Shown: positions 16,525 to 25,147, counted from the stretch's first letter. The stretch: 64,000 nucleotides of DNA from Agrococcus sp. KRD186 (GCF_017168255.1 NZ_JABFAP010000001.1:2066619-2130618); one strand, 5' to 3'. Notes: generated by a model from the sequence alone, not told the origin. Numbers and translations are program-made.

Positions 16525-17768
16525 CCCTCTCCGTCAACGACCGCGTCCTCGCGGCCCCCGACAGCACCTGCGACACCGACCTGGCGACGAGCCCCTGGGA
16601 GCTCGACGCCATGCCCGGCTACGGCCCCGGCTCTTCGAACGCCGACCCGATCCCGGTGGCGATCACCCGCCCCGGCCAGCTGCCCGCGGCCTACCAGCAG
16701 ATGGCCGACGACGAGCTGCACGCGCGCATCCGTGCGGCCAAGCAGACCCTCGGCGAGCGGCTCCTGATCCTCGGCCACTTCTACCAGCGCGACGAGGTCA
16801 TCCAGCACGCCGACTTCGTGGGCGACTCGTTCCAGCTCGCCAACGCCGCGCTCACCCGGCCGGAGGCCGAGTCGATCGTCTTCTGCGGCGTACACTTCAT
16901 GGCGGAGACGGCCGACATCCTGGCGAGGCCCGAGCAGCGCGTCATCCTGCCGAACCTGGCCGCCGGCTGCTCGATGGCCGACATGGCCGACGAGGACTCC
17001 GTCGAGACCGCCTGGGAGGCGATCACCGACTTCTACGCCGACGACGCGACGATCCCCGTCACATACATGAACTCATCCGCCGCCCTGAAGGCCTTCTGCG
17101 GGCGCAACGGGGGCATCGTCTGCACCTCGTCGAACGCCTCGACCGTGCTCGAGTGGGCCTTCGAGCGCGGCAAGCGGGTGCTGTTCTTCCCCGACCAGCA
17201 CCTGGGCCGCAACACCGGCAAGGCGATGGGCGTGCCGGTCGAGCAGATGCCGATGCTCGCGCCCTGGAAGCCCGACCTGGGCGTCGACCCGCAGACGATG
17301 CGCGATGCCCGGGTGCTGCTGTGGCCGGGCTTCTGCTCGGTGCACAAGCGCTTCACGGTCGCGCAGATCGACAAGGCGCGCGCCGACTTCCCCGACGTGC
17401 GGGTGATCGTGCACCCCGAGAGCCCGATGGCGGTCGTCGACGCCGCCGACGCCGCCGGCTCGACCGACGTGATCCGCCGGTACGTGGCCGACGCGCCGGC
17501 CGGCGCCGTGATCGCGATCGGCACCGAGATCAACCTCGTCAACCGGCTCGCCGCCGAGCACCCCGACAAGACGGTCTTCTGCCTCGACCCCGTCATCTGC
17601 CCGTGCTCGACGATGTACCGCATCCACCCCGGCTACCTCGCCTGGGTGCTCGACGGGCTGGTGGTCGGCGAGGTGCGCAACCAGATCTCGGTCGACCACG
17701 AGGTCGCGGTGCACGCGCGGGTCGCACTCGAGCGGATGCTCGCGGCACTGCCGAGGGACGGCGCATGA
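16521..17768 (+). CDS. nadA: quinolinate synthase NadA
   Basis: This 415-aa enzyme condenses iminoaspartate with dihydroxyacetone phosphate to quinolinate using a [4Fe-4S] cluster. Visible features are GHFYQRDEVIQHADFVGDS, CGVHFMAETADIL, LPNLAAGCSMADMA (cluster Cys candidate), LWPGFCSVHKRF (Cys) and CPCSTMYR near the C-terminus (Cys). The start ATG 16521 overlaps nrtR and excludes the longer frame from 15963, which lies in another frame of nrtR. It is coupled at its end with nadB. Confidence 0.95.
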   Translation: MTLSVNDRVLAAPDSTCDTDLATSPWELDAMPGYGPGSSNADPIPVAITRPGQLPAAYQQMADDELHARIRAAKQTLGERLLILGHFYQRDEVIQHADFVGDSFQLANAALTRPEAESIVFCGVHFMAETADILARPEQRVILPNLAAGCSMADMADEDSVETAWEAITDFYADDATIPVTYMNSSAALKAFCGRNGGIVCTSSNASTVLEWAFERGKRVLFFPDQHLGRNTGKAMGVPVEQMPMLAPWKPDLGVDPQTMRDARVLLWPGFCSVHKRFTVAQIDKARADFPDVRVIVHPESPMAVVDAADAAGSTDVIRRYVADAPAGAVIAIGTEINLVNRLAAEHPDKTVFCLDPVICPCSTMYRIHPGYLAWVLDGLVVGEVRNQISVDHEVAVHARVALERMLAALPRDGA

Positions 17769-19384
17769 CGGGTGCGCCCCAGACCCGGGTCGTGGTCGTG
17801 GGCAGCGGCATCGCCGGGCTCACCGCCGCGCTCGAGCTCGCGGAGCGGCCGGGCGTCGCGGTGACGCTGGTCGCCAAGGGCGCGCTGAAGGACTCGGCCA
17901 CCCGGCTGGCGCAGGGCGGCGTGGCCGCGGTGACCTCCCTCGACGACACCGTCGCCTCGCACGTCGCCGACACGCTCGCCGCGGGCGCCGGGCTGTGCGA
18001 CGAGGAGGCGGTGCGGGCGCTCTGCGGCGAGGGACCTGCCGCCGTGGCGACGCTGCTGTCGCGGGGCGTGCGCTTCGACCTGCATGAGGGTCGGTTCGCC
18101 CGCGGGCTCGAGGCCGCGCACGCGCACGCGCGCATCCTGCACGCCGGCGGCGACGCGACCGGCGCGGCGATCGTGGCGGCGCTGCTCGGCCAGCTCGCCG
18201 CCGCCCCGATCGCGGTGCGCGAGCGCGCCATGGTGCTCGACGTGGTCGTGACCGAGGGGCGCGCCCGCGGCGTGCGGCTGCTGGGCGGCGAGCTGCTGCC
18301 CGCCGACGCGGTGGTGCTCGCCACCGGCGGCTCGGGCCGGCTCTACCCCTGCACGACGAACCCTGCCGGAGCGACCGCCGACGGCGTCGCCATGGCGCTG
18401 CGGGCCGGCGCTGCGGTCGCCGATCTCGAGTTCGTGCAGTTCCACCCGACCGCGCTCGCCGTGCCCGGCCACCCGCTGGTCTCGGAGGCCGTGCGAGGCG
18501 AGGGCGCCGTGCTGCGCGCCGCCGACGGCCGGCGGTTCCTGGCCGACGCGCACCCGGATGCCGAGCTCGCGCCGCGCGATGTCGTCGCCCGCGCCATCGC
18601 CGCGCAGCTGGCGCGGCAGGGCGGCGCCCCGGTGCTGCTCGATGCGACGGCACTCGGCGCACGGTTCCTCGCCGAGCGCTTCCCAACGATCGACGCGACG
18701 GTGCGCGGGCACGGCTTCGACTGGTCGCGCGAGGCCATCCCGGTCGAGCCCGTCGCGCACTACGCGATGGGCGGCGTGCGCACCGACCTGTCGGGGCGCA
18801 CGAGCCTGCCAGGGCTCTTCGCGGTCGGCGAGACCACCTGCACCGGCGTGCACGGGGCCAACCGGCTCGCCTCGAACTCGCTGCTCGAGGGCGCGGTGTT
18901 CGGGCGTCGCGTCGCCGCGGCGATCCTGCAGGCCGACGCGACTGCCGCGTGGCCCGAGCCGGCGTGGCCCGAGCAGGCATGGCCCGAGCTGGCATCGCCC
19001 GCGCAGGCGCGGCCCGAGCCGATCGCCCTGCCCGCCGCGCACGGCGAGCTGCCCTTCGACCGCGCCGAGCTGCAGCGCCTGCTGTGGGATGCGGCCGGCC
19101 TGGTGCGCGACGCCGAGGGGCTGGCGCGCGCCGCAGCGGTGCTCTGCTCCTGGGCGCCGCCCGAGCCCACCTCCGTGGAGGCGGCCGAGACCGCCAACCT
19201 GTGGCTGGTCGCTCGCGCGCTGGTGGCCGGCGCCCTCGCCCGCCGCGAGTCGCGCGGCGCGCACCACCGCCGCGACTTCCCGCAGCCGCATCCGTCACCG
19301 GCGTCGCGCTCGACGGTCCTCGTCGACGAGACCGGCGCAGACGCATCCGGATCCGCCCCCGCACTGGAGCCCGCCCATGCTTGA
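17765..19384 (+). CDS. nadB: L-aspartate oxidase NadB
   Basis: This 539-aa flavoenzyme oxidises L-aspartate to iminoaspartate for NadA. It has an N-terminal dinucleotide fold VVVGSGIAGLTAALELA, the RLAQGGVAAV segment, a central ARILHAGGDATGAAI, and late GLFAVGETTCTGVHGANRLA and SNSLLEGAVFGRR typical of the succinate dehydrogenase/fumarate reductase flavoprotein family. Residues 395-419 are a five-fold AWPEP-like tandem repeat between the flavin domain and the C-terminal helical domain, which is unusual. It overlaps nadA by ATGA and nadC by eight bases. Confidence 0.95.
   Translation: MTGAPQTRVVVVGSGIAGLTAALELAERPGVAVTLVAKGALKDSATRLAQGGVAAVTSLDDTVASHVADTLAAGAGLCDEEAVRALCGEGPAAVATLLSRGVRFDLHEGRFARGLEAAHAHARILHAGGDATGAAIVAALLGQLAAAPIAVRERAMVLDVVVTEGRARGVRLLGGELLPADAVVLATGGSGRLYPCTTNPAGATADGVAMALRAGAAVADLEFVQFHPTALAVPGHPLVSEAVRGEGAVLRAADGRRFLADAHPDAELAPRDVVARAIAAQLARQGGAPVLLDATALGARFLAERFPTIDATVRGHGFDWSREAIPVEPVAHYAMGGVRTDLSGRTSLPGLFAVGETTCTGVHGANRLASNSLLEGAVFGRRVAAAILQADATAAWPEPAWPEQAWPELASPAQARPEPIALPAAHGELPFDRAELQRLLWDAAGLVRDAEGLARAAAVLCSWAPPEPTSVEAAETANLWLVARALVAGALARRESRGAHHRRDFPQPHPSPASRSTVLVDETGADASGSAPALEPAHA
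18947..19021 (+). repeat. 15-bp in-frame minisatellite inside nadB
   Basis: Five consecutive 15-bp units encode AWPEP, AWPEQ, AWPEL, ASPAQ and ARPEP. Unit length is divisible by three, so copy-number change would preserve the reading frame. It lies in an interdomain linker. Confidence 0.85.
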
Positions 19385-20213
19385 CCGCCGCCAGATCGTG
19401 CCCGTCGTCGACGCCGCCCTGCTCGAGGACGCGCCGCACGGCGACCTCACCAGCGAGGTCTTCGTGCCGGCGGAGGCGCTCGCCACCGCCGACCTGGTCG
19501 CCCGCGAGGCCGGCGTGCTCGCCGGCGCCGAGGTGTTCGAGCTCGCCATGACGACGGTCGACCCGGCGATCGAGGTGACGCTGCACGCGGCGGACGGCGA
19601 CCGCTTCGAGGCCGGCGCCAGCCTGGCCACGGTGCGCGGCAGCGCCCGCGCCGTGCTGCGCGCCGAGCGCATCGCGCTCAACCTGCTGCAGCGCATGTGC
19701 GGCATCGCCACCCTCACGGCCCGCTACGTCGACGCGGCCGGCCCGGGCATCCGTGTCACCGACACCCGCAAGACCACGCCCGGGCTGCGGGCACTCGAGC
19801 GGCACGCGGTGGTCTGCGGCGGCGGCCACAACCACCGCTTCAGCCTCTCGGAGGCGGTGATGGCCAAGGACAACCACCTGGCGCTCGTCGACGACGTCAC
19901 CGCCGCGATCCGCGCCGCCCGCGCCCGCCTCCCCCACACCGTGCACCTGGAGGTCGAGGTCGACCGCATCGAGCAGATCGAGCCGGTGCTCGCCGGCGGC
20001 GTCGACACGATCATGCTCGACAACTTCAGCCTCGACGAGCTGCGCGCGGGCGTCGCGCTGGTCGCCGGCCGCGCGCTGGTCGAGGCCTCCGGCAACGTCA
20101 GCCTCGAGACCATCGGCGCGATCGCCGCCACCGGTGTCGACCTGGTGAGCGTCGGCGCCCTCACCCACTCGGCCCGCGGCCTCGACCTCGGGCTGGATGT
20201 GCGGCTGACGTGA
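19377..20213 (+). CDS. nadC: nicotinate-nucleotide pyrophosphorylase (carboxylating) NadC
   Basis: This 278-aa enzyme converts quinolinate and PRPP to nicotinate mononucleotide. It carries the N-terminal EDAPHGDLTSEV, ERIALNLLQRMCGIATLT, the substrate-binding DTRKTTPGLRALERHAVVCGGGHNHR pattern (described, positions 19759-19836), and C-terminal VDTIMLDNFS and EASGNVSLETI. ATG 19377 lies within the nadB end, and its stop overlaps the GTG start of the cysteine desulfurase. Confidence 0.95.
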   Translation: MLDRRQIVPVVDAALLEDAPHGDLTSEVFVPAEALATADLVAREAGVLAGAEVFELAMTTVDPAIEVTLHAADGDRFEAGASLATVRGSARAVLRAERIALNLLQRMCGIATLTARYVDAAGPGIRVTDTRKTTPGLRALERHAVVCGGGHNHRFSLSEAVMAKDNHLALVDDVTAAIRAARARLPHTVHLEVEVDRIEQIEPVLAGGVDTIMLDNFSLDELRAGVALVAGRALVEASGNVSLETIGAIAATGVDLVSVGALTHSARGLDLGLDVRLT

Positions 20214-21325
20214 TCTACCTCGACCTGGCCGCCACCTCGCCCGTGCGCAGGGAGGTGCTCGAGGCGATGTGGCCCTTCCTCACCCACGACTTCGGCAACC
20301 CGGCCAGCCACCACGAGGTGGGGGCTTCGGCGCGCCGCGCCCTGGGCGAGGCTCGGGCGCGGGTCGCTCGCAGCCTCGGCGCCCGCGCAGGCGAGCTGAC
20401 CTTCTGCAGCGGCGGCACCGAGTCGGTGAACACCGCCATCAAGGGCATCGCGCTGGCCGAGCCGCGCGGCCGGCACGTCGTGGTCAGCGCCGTCGAGCAC
20501 CCCGCCGTGCTCGAGTCGGCCGCCTGGCTCGGCCGCCTCGGCTACGACATCGCGACGCTGCCGGTCGATGCCGACGGGCTCGTCGACCCCGGCGCGCTCG
20601 AGGCGGCGCTGCGCGACGACACGACGCTCGTGAGCATCCAGCACGCGAACAACGAGGTGGGCACCGTGCAGCCGATCGCCGAGCTGGCCGCGGCCGCTGC
20701 GGCGCGCGGCGTGCCCTTCCACACGGATGCGGTGCAGGCGGCCGGGTGGGTGGCGCCCGACGCGCTCGGGCCGGGCGTGACCGCGCTGAGCATCAGCGGG
20801 CACAAGCTCGGCACCCCGAAGGGCGTGGGGCTGCTCTGGATCGACCGGCGGCAGCGCTGGGAGCCGCTGGTGCACGGCGGTGGGCAGCAGGGCGGCCGGC
20901 GCTCGGGCACCGAGGATGTCGCCGGAGCCGTCGGGCTGGCGACGGCGCTGGAGCTCGGCCACGGCGACCCGGCGCTCGTCGCAGCGCGCCGCGACCGCTT
21001 CATCGCGCAGGTCGAGCAGCGCGTGCCCGGCGCACTACTCACCGGGCACCGCGAGCACCGCCTGCCCGGCCACGCATCCTTCGTGCTCACCGGTAGCCGC
21101 CGCAGCGGCGAATCGCTGCTGGTGGACCTCGACGCGCGCGGCATCGTCACCTCCAGCGGTTCGGCCTGCGCGGCCGGCAGCGACGAGCCCAGCCACGTGC
21201 TCACGGCGATGGGCGTCGACCGCGAGACGGCGCAGACCGCGATCCGCTTCACCTTCGACGGCACCGTCGACGACGCGCAGCTCGCCGACGCCGTCGCGGC
21301 GCTCGAGCAGGTGACGGGCGGCTGA
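20210..21325 (+). CDS. cysteine desulfurase (NadS/NifS-like)
   Basis: This 371-aa PLP enzyme removes sulfur from cysteine. It shows FGNPASHHEVG, the PLP lysine in SISGHKLGTPKG, HTDAVQAAG, and the active-site Cys in SSGSACAAGS. GTG 20210 overlaps the nadC stop (GTGA). As the last gene of the nad operon it most likely supplies sulfur for the NadA iron-sulfur cluster, as proposed for NadS proteins elsewhere. Confidence 0.9.
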   Translation: MIYLDLAATSPVRREVLEAMWPFLTHDFGNPASHHEVGASARRALGEARARVARSLGARAGELTFCSGGTESVNTAIKGIALAEPRGRHVVVSAVEHPAVLESAAWLGRLGYDIATLPVDADGLVDPGALEAALRDDTTLVSIQHANNEVGTVQPIAELAAAAAARGVPFHTDAVQAAGWVAPDALGPGVTALSISGHKLGTPKGVGLLWIDRRQRWEPLVHGGGQQGGRRSGTEDVAGAVGLATALELGHGDPALVAARRDRFIAQVEQRVPGALLTGHREHRLPGHASFVLTGSRRSGESLLVDLDARGIVTSSGSACAAGSDEPSHVLTAMGVDRETAQTAIRFTFDGTVDDAQLADAVAALEQVTGG

Positions 21326-21359
21326 GGCACGTGTCGGCGTTGCGGCCGCAGGACGGCCG

Positions 21360-21569
21360 CTACCGCCCTTGGGGCATCGACTCCGCTGCGAATCCGAGGG
21401 CAGCGTAGACGTCGTCGCGCTCCAGCGACGGGTAGTCGACGAGCAGCTGTTCAACGGTTGAACCCGCGGCGAGCTGCCCGAGGATGCTCGACACAGTGAT
21501 CCGGGTCCCGCGGATCGTGGGCACCCCCGCCATGACGACCGGGTCCGCCGTGACCCGATCTGCAGTCAT
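21360..21569 (-). CDS. DUF433 (VapB45-like) protein
   Basis: This 69-aa winged-helix-type protein has VVMAGVPTIRGTRITVSSIL and LLVDYPSLERDDVYAAL, the DUF433 pattern. DUF433 proteins usually pair with a DUF5615/PIN-like toxin directly downstream. Only 34 bp separate this gene from nadS here and no partner is present, so it is an orphan. Its ATG overlaps the stop of a 23-codon frame upstream. Confidence 0.75.
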   Translation of the reverse strand: MTADRVTADPVVMAGVPTIRGTRITVSSILGQLAAGSTVEQLLVDYPSLERDDVYAALGFAAESMPQGR

Positions 21570-21637
21570 GGCCTGAAGTCCACCGTTTTGGAGTCGGATG
21601 GGCAGCGGCTCGAAGGCGTCTCGAGTTTGTTCGACAT
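21566..21637 (-). CDS. 23-aa possible leader ORF before DUF433
   Basis: ATG 21637 opens a 23-aa frame (MSNKLETPSSRCPSDSKTV...) whose TGA overlaps the DUF433 start as ATGA. It could be a translated leader or the remnant of a frame-shifted N-terminus. No similarity recognised. Confidence 0.3.
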   Translation of the reverse strand: MSNKLETPSSRCPSDSKTVDFRP

Positions 21638-21770
21638 GCCGCGATCATCGCACGATCTGCCCACGGCGCGTGGCGTCCGAATGCCGGCGTCGGGACGATG
21701 TCAGGACTGCATCCGGCCGTCAGGACGACGAGGGCCGTTTCAGTACGACCGCATCTCGATGCGGCTGGTG

Positions 21771-23294
21771 TCAGAAGAGCAGGTGCGGCGCCGGTGGTGC
21801 GTTGGGGAGGCTGGGTTCGGTGGCGGCGATCGTTCCCCAGTAGACGTCGTCGGTGCCGGTGTCGGTGAAGTGTGGGCCTTGGGGTTCGGGTTCGTCGCGG
21901 ATGACGATGCCCAGGGGGCTGGTGAACTCGAGGATGCCGTCTTCGAGCTGTCGCATGGTCCAGGCGGTGGCGTGCTTCATGACGTGGTGGCGTCGGCAGA
22001 GATTCGCCAGGTTCCAGAGCGCGGTCGGGCCGCCGTTGTCCCAGTCCTCGGTGTGGTCGATGTCGGCGCGGCAGACGGGGTTGTGGCAGCCGGGCCAGCG
22101 GCAGGTGCCGTCGCGCTGCTTCAGCCAGCGCCGCATGGCCCGGTTGGGCCGGTACGTGTCGACCGTGACCGGCACCCCGGTGACGGGGTGGAGGAAGAGC
22201 CGCTCCCAGGTGACCGTGTCGGCCGCGAGCGCGCGGACGGTGGCGGCATCGACCAGGATGTGGCCATCCAGCAGCGCCGGGAACGGCTCCTGCCCGCGCG
22301 AATCGTCGTCGTCGTGCAGCAGGGCGGTCGCGGGGATGGTGATGGCGATGGTCGCGGTCACGGCGTTCACGCCCGTGAGGTTCTCCGGCACCTGGCCGGT
22401 GAGCATGAGTTCCAGGAACGCGTCGGCCCGGTACTGGTCGAAGGTGCGCGGGTCGTCCTTGGGCTTCTTGCAGGCGGTCTGCGTGATCCGCTCGTACGCG
22501 GCCTTGCCGGGCACGGCGGGCACGTAGGCGCCGACGTAGACCATGCCGTCGCCCTCGTCGAACAGCCCCACCCGCCGCTTCCCGCGGGCGAGCTGATGCC
22601 GCGTCTGCAGCGGCGCCGTCAGCGCCGCATCGACGATCCGCTTCGCCCGCGAGCGCAGCTGCCCGGGCGTGACCGTCTCGGCCACGGCCACGAGCTCCTG
22701 CTCGACCCGCGCCCGCTCGCCGGGTTCGACGGTGCTGTCGATGCGCAGCGCCTCGGTCGCCCGCTCGATCGTGCGCAGATGCCCGCCCGTGATGCGGCCC
22801 GCGCCGTGCGCGTCGTGCGCGAGCGGCAGCTCGGTCACCAGCCGGGAGGCGGCGATCATGCGCCGCTCCATCGTCTGATCCGACAGCCGCAGCTCCACCG
22901 CCAGATTCGAGGCGGCCTCGCGCAGGTTCGTGTCGAACACGCCCGGCTCGTCGGCCAGCCGCGCGAAGCGGCCCGCGAGCAGCTCGCGCTTGCTGGCTTC
23001 CAGTCGCGCGGTCTGCGCCTCCAGCGCCCGCATCCGGCCCACGAACTCCGACTCGGCGCGGAAGCGCGCGGCGTGCTCCGACTCGATCGGGCCCGGCAGC
23101 GGCGGCAGCTGCATGCGGCCGGCGACCACCTCGTCGAGCTGCTCGTCGGTGAGCGCCATCAGGCGTTCGGTCCAGTCGCGATCGTACGCGTCGAGGGAGT
23201 CTTGGAGCTCGTCGGCGGTGTGCCCGAAGGGGTCGATCGCGCCGGCACGGACAGCATCGATGTACTCCTCCGCGTCCATGCCGTCTTCGAACAT
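21771..23294 (-). CDS. HNH endonuclease with DUF222 domain
   Basis: This 507-aa protein has a long helical DUF222 region (LEAQTARLEASKRELLAGRF to about residue 340). The C-terminal HNH nuclease motif has zinc-type cysteines: CRWPGCHNPVCRADIDHTED, then DNGGPTALWNLANLCRRHHVMKH. This actinobacterial family (13E12-repeat relatives) is often multicopy, and its biological role is unknown. ATG 23294 begins MFEDGMDAEEYIDAVRAG. The gene stands alone with about 200 bp on its downstream side lacking genes other than the leader/DUF433 pair. Confidence 0.88.
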   Translation of the reverse strand: MFEDGMDAEEYIDAVRAGAIDPFGHTADELQDSLDAYDRDWTERLMALTDEQLDEVVAGRMQLPPLPGPIESEHAARFRAESEFVGRMRALEAQTARLEASKRELLAGRFARLADEPGVFDTNLREAASNLAVELRLSDQTMERRMIAASRLVTELPLAHDAHGAGRITGGHLRTIERATEALRIDSTVEPGERARVEQELVAVAETVTPGQLRSRAKRIVDAALTAPLQTRHQLARGKRRVGLFDEGDGMVYVGAYVPAVPGKAAYERITQTACKKPKDDPRTFDQYRADAFLELMLTGQVPENLTGVNAVTATIAITIPATALLHDDDDSRGQEPFPALLDGHILVDAATVRALAADTVTWERLFLHPVTGVPVTVDTYRPNRAMRRWLKQRDGTCRWPGCHNPVCRADIDHTEDWDNGGPTALWNLANLCRRHHVMKHATAWTMRQLEDGILEFTSPLGIVIRDEPEPQGPHFTDTGTDDVYWGTIAATEPSLPNAPPAPHLLF

Positions 23295-23505
23295 GCAGGC
23301 ATTCCACCATGGGCCACTGACACGGCGGCCGCGCGCCGGAGAGGTGTGGAGAACTCGGTCCCGATGCGTGCGCAGGGCGCGCTACTCCACCACCGAGGGG
23401 TCTGGCGAGCGTCGGCGGACAGTGACGCGGTGGGGCCTATCTGCAGCCTGCGGGCAAGCAAAGCGGCGGGCAGCTCATCTCGAACTGCAACCCCGCGCAC
23501 GGGGG

Positions 23506-23555
23506 TTGACAGCGCGGATGCGTCGGCGCATCATGTAGGCAGTTGCTTACGTAAG
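23506..23555 (+). promoter_or_regulatory. promoter and CTTAC/GTAAG palindrome of the ArsR-type gene
   Basis: TTGACA (23506-23511) is followed about 17 bases later by weak -10 candidates (CATCAT, 23529-23534). A perfect 10-bp palindrome CTTACGTAAG (23546-23555) adjoins the AAGGAGG ribosome site of the regulator gene. This is a good candidate for autoregulation. Confidence 0.5.
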
Positions 23556-23566
23556 GAGGTGCCGAC

Positions 23567-23920
23567 ATGCCGATCGCGACCGACCCGCTCAGTCGCATCT
23601 TCTTCGCGCTCGCCGACCCGACCCGGCGCGCGATGCTCGAGCGGCTCGCGGCCGGCAGCGCGACGGTGGGCGAGCTCACCGAGCCCTTCGCGATGAGCCG
23701 GCCGGCCGTCTCGCAGCACCTCGGCGTGCTCGAGGACGCCGGCCTCATCGAGCGCACCCGGCAGGGCAGGTGGCGCAGCTGCGCACTGCGGCCCGAGGGC
23801 CTCGACGACGCCGAGCGCTGGGTGGCCGAGCACCGCGCCGCCTGGCAATCCCGCTTCGACCGGCTGGACGAGACCCTCGCCCAGCTGACATCCGGCCAGA
23901 CCCCGACAGAGGAGGAATGA
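23567..23920 (+). CDS. ArsR-family regulator (SRPBCC-linked type)
   Basis: This 117-aa winged-helix repressor has FFALADPTRRAMLERL, a recognition-helix region FAMSRPAVSQHLGVLEDAGL and the wing ERTRQGRWRSCAL. It lacks the CVC metal-binding motif, so a metal sensor role is unlikely. The pairing with an adjacent AHSA1/SRPBCC gene in the same operon is very common in actinobacteria. Confidence 0.88.
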   Translation: MPIATDPLSRIFFALADPTRRAMLERLAAGSATVGELTEPFAMSRPAVSQHLGVLEDAGLIERTRQGRWRSCALRPEGLDDAERWVAEHRAAWQSRFDRLDETLAQLTSGQTPTEEE

Positions 23921-24366
23921 TGGACACGACGAAGGAGTTCACGATCACGCGCGAGTTCGACGCGCCGCGGGAGACCGTCTGGCGGGCCTGGACCGACCCG
24001 ACGATCGCAGGGCAGTGGTGGCACCCGCACGAGGTGACGCTCAAGGATGGCGCCCGCATCGACCTGCGCGTCGGCGGCAGCTACGCGTACACGATGGTGA
24101 TCCCCGATGGCACCGAGTACCCCACCGGCGGCGAGTACCTCGAGGTGCGCGAGCCCGAGCGGCTGCGGTTCACGTGGGCCGACCCGGGCGACGATGCGCG
24201 CGAGGCGCCGGTGATCACGGTCGACCTCGCTGAGCTGCCCGGCGACCGGTGCGAGATGACCTTCCGCCTGCAGGGCATGGGCGACGACCGCCCGAGCGAG
24301 CACGGCGTCTACGACGGCTGGACCGAGGCCTTCGAGGAGCTCGACGACGCGCTGGCGCGCGCATGA
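23920..24366 (+). CDS. SRPBCC/AHSA1-family protein
   Basis: This 148-aa START-like domain protein (FTITREFDAPRETVWRAWTDP at the N-terminus, GTEYPTGGEYLEVREPERL in the middle, GVYDGWTEAFEELDDAL at the end) has a hydrophobic ligand cavity in this fold. Ligand unknown. ATG 23920 is preferred to 23917 since it leaves normal distance to GGAGG. It overlaps the ArsR-type stop. Confidence 0.85.
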   Translation: MDTTKEFTITREFDAPRETVWRAWTDPTIAGQWWHPHEVTLKDGARIDLRVGGSYAYTMVIPDGTEYPTGGEYLEVREPERLRFTWADPGDDAREAPVITVDLAELPGDRCEMTFRLQGMGDDRPSEHGVYDGWTEAFEELDDALARA

Positions 24367-24407
24367 TCACGCTCGAGCAGATCGTGACGGAGTACATGCT
24401 GAACTGA
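24363..24407 (+). CDS. 14-aa ORF coupled to the SRPBCC gene
   Basis: ATG 24363 overlaps the SRPBCC stop and encodes MITLEQIVTEYMLN before TGA. It may be the decayed start of a lost third operon gene, cut at the inverted arsC region, or coincidence. Confidence 0.25.
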   Translation: MITLEQIVTEYMLN

Positions 24408-24411
24408 CGAC

Positions 24412-24750
24412 TCAGCCGGCGCGCTCGGGCAGCAGCTCCGCGATCAGCGTCTCGACGCGTCCGCGGATCTCGTCGCGGATCGCGCGCACGTCCTCGATCC
24501 CCGCGCCGGCCGGGTCGTCGAGCTCCCAATCCTCGTAGCGCTTGCCGGGGAAGATCGGGCACGCGTCCCCGCACCCCATCGTGATGACCGCATCCGACGC
24601 ACCCACCGCATCCGTCATCAGCAGCTTCGGCGCGTTCGCCGCGATGTCGATGCCCTCCTCCCTCATCGCCTCGACGGCGACGGGGTTGATGCTCTCCTCC
24701 GGGGCTGAGCCGGCGGAGCGCATCTCGATGCGGTCGCCGGCGATCGCCTG
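24412..24750 (-). pseudogene. arsC: arsenate reductase (ArsC, LMW-PTP type) lacking its N-terminus
   Basis: The frame ending at 24412 encodes AIAGDRIEMRSAGSAPEE, ITMGCGDACPIFPGKRYEDW and ELDDPAGAGIEDVRAIRDEI, the diagnostic middle and end of thioredoxin-linked ArsC. The catalytic P-loop Cys-X5-Arg and the first ~30 residues that should precede LxxLAGDR are absent. The DNA instead runs into the promoter of divergent arsR. The longer nominal frame to 24948 is antisense to arsR. It cannot be an active arsenate reductase. Confidence 0.75.
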
Positions 24751-24761
24751 CAGGCGTGCTG

Positions 24762-24780
24762 CTCGCCCGTCACGGGCGAG
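24762..24780. promoter_or_regulatory. palindrome overlapping the arsR ribosome site
   Basis: Perfect 9-bp arms CTCGCCCGT and ACGGGCGAG flank a single central C directly before ATG 24784. It may be an ArsR operator or a scar of the rearrangement that removed the arsC start. A second palindrome CGCCTGCAGGCG lies at 24746-24757. Confidence 0.35.
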
Positions 24781-24783
24781 GTG

Positions 24784-25065
24784 ATGAGCGCCGAGCACGC
24801 CGCGAGCCTCGCCCGCACGCTGAAGGCGCTCGCCGAACCGGCGCGGCTGCGACTGCTGTCGATGATCGCCGCCCACGAGGACGACGAGGCGTGCGTGTGC
24901 GACCTGACCGAGCCGCTCGGCCTCTCGCAGCCGACCGTCTCGCACCACCTCAAGGTGCTCGTCGACGCCGGATTCCTCACCCGCTCGAAGCGCGGCACCT
25001 GGGCGTACTACCGGCTGGTGCCGGAGTCGCTCGGGCAGGTCTCGGCGCTGCTCACCGAGGGCTGA
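24784..25065 (+). CDS. arsR: arsenic-responsive ArsR repressor
   Basis: This 93-aa winged-helix protein carries ARTLKALAEPARLRLLSMI, the metal-site motif EACVCDLTEPLGL (Cys-Val-Cys, the As(III)/Sb(III) site on the recognition helix) and SQPTVSHHLKVLVDAGFL. It is divergent to the arsC remnant, and no arsenite exporter gene lies in the window, so the local ars operon is broken. Confidence 0.85.
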   Translation: MSAEHAASLARTLKALAEPARLRLLSMIAAHEDDEACVCDLTEPLGLSQPTVSHHLKVLVDAGFLTRSKRGTWAYYRLVPESLGQVSALLTEG

Positions 25066-25147
25066 GCTCGGCGAGGCGCTGGCGCGTGTGAGCAGCGGAG
25101 GGCATCACCGGCCGCGGCCGCTCTCGTCAGTGATTACTCTGGTGCGC

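Noticed and set aside
16196-17764. N-terminal extension of the nadB frame (1062 aa in total)
   Set aside because: The first 520 residues are a shadow of nrtR and nadA; the true nadB starts at ATG 17765 with ATGA coupling.
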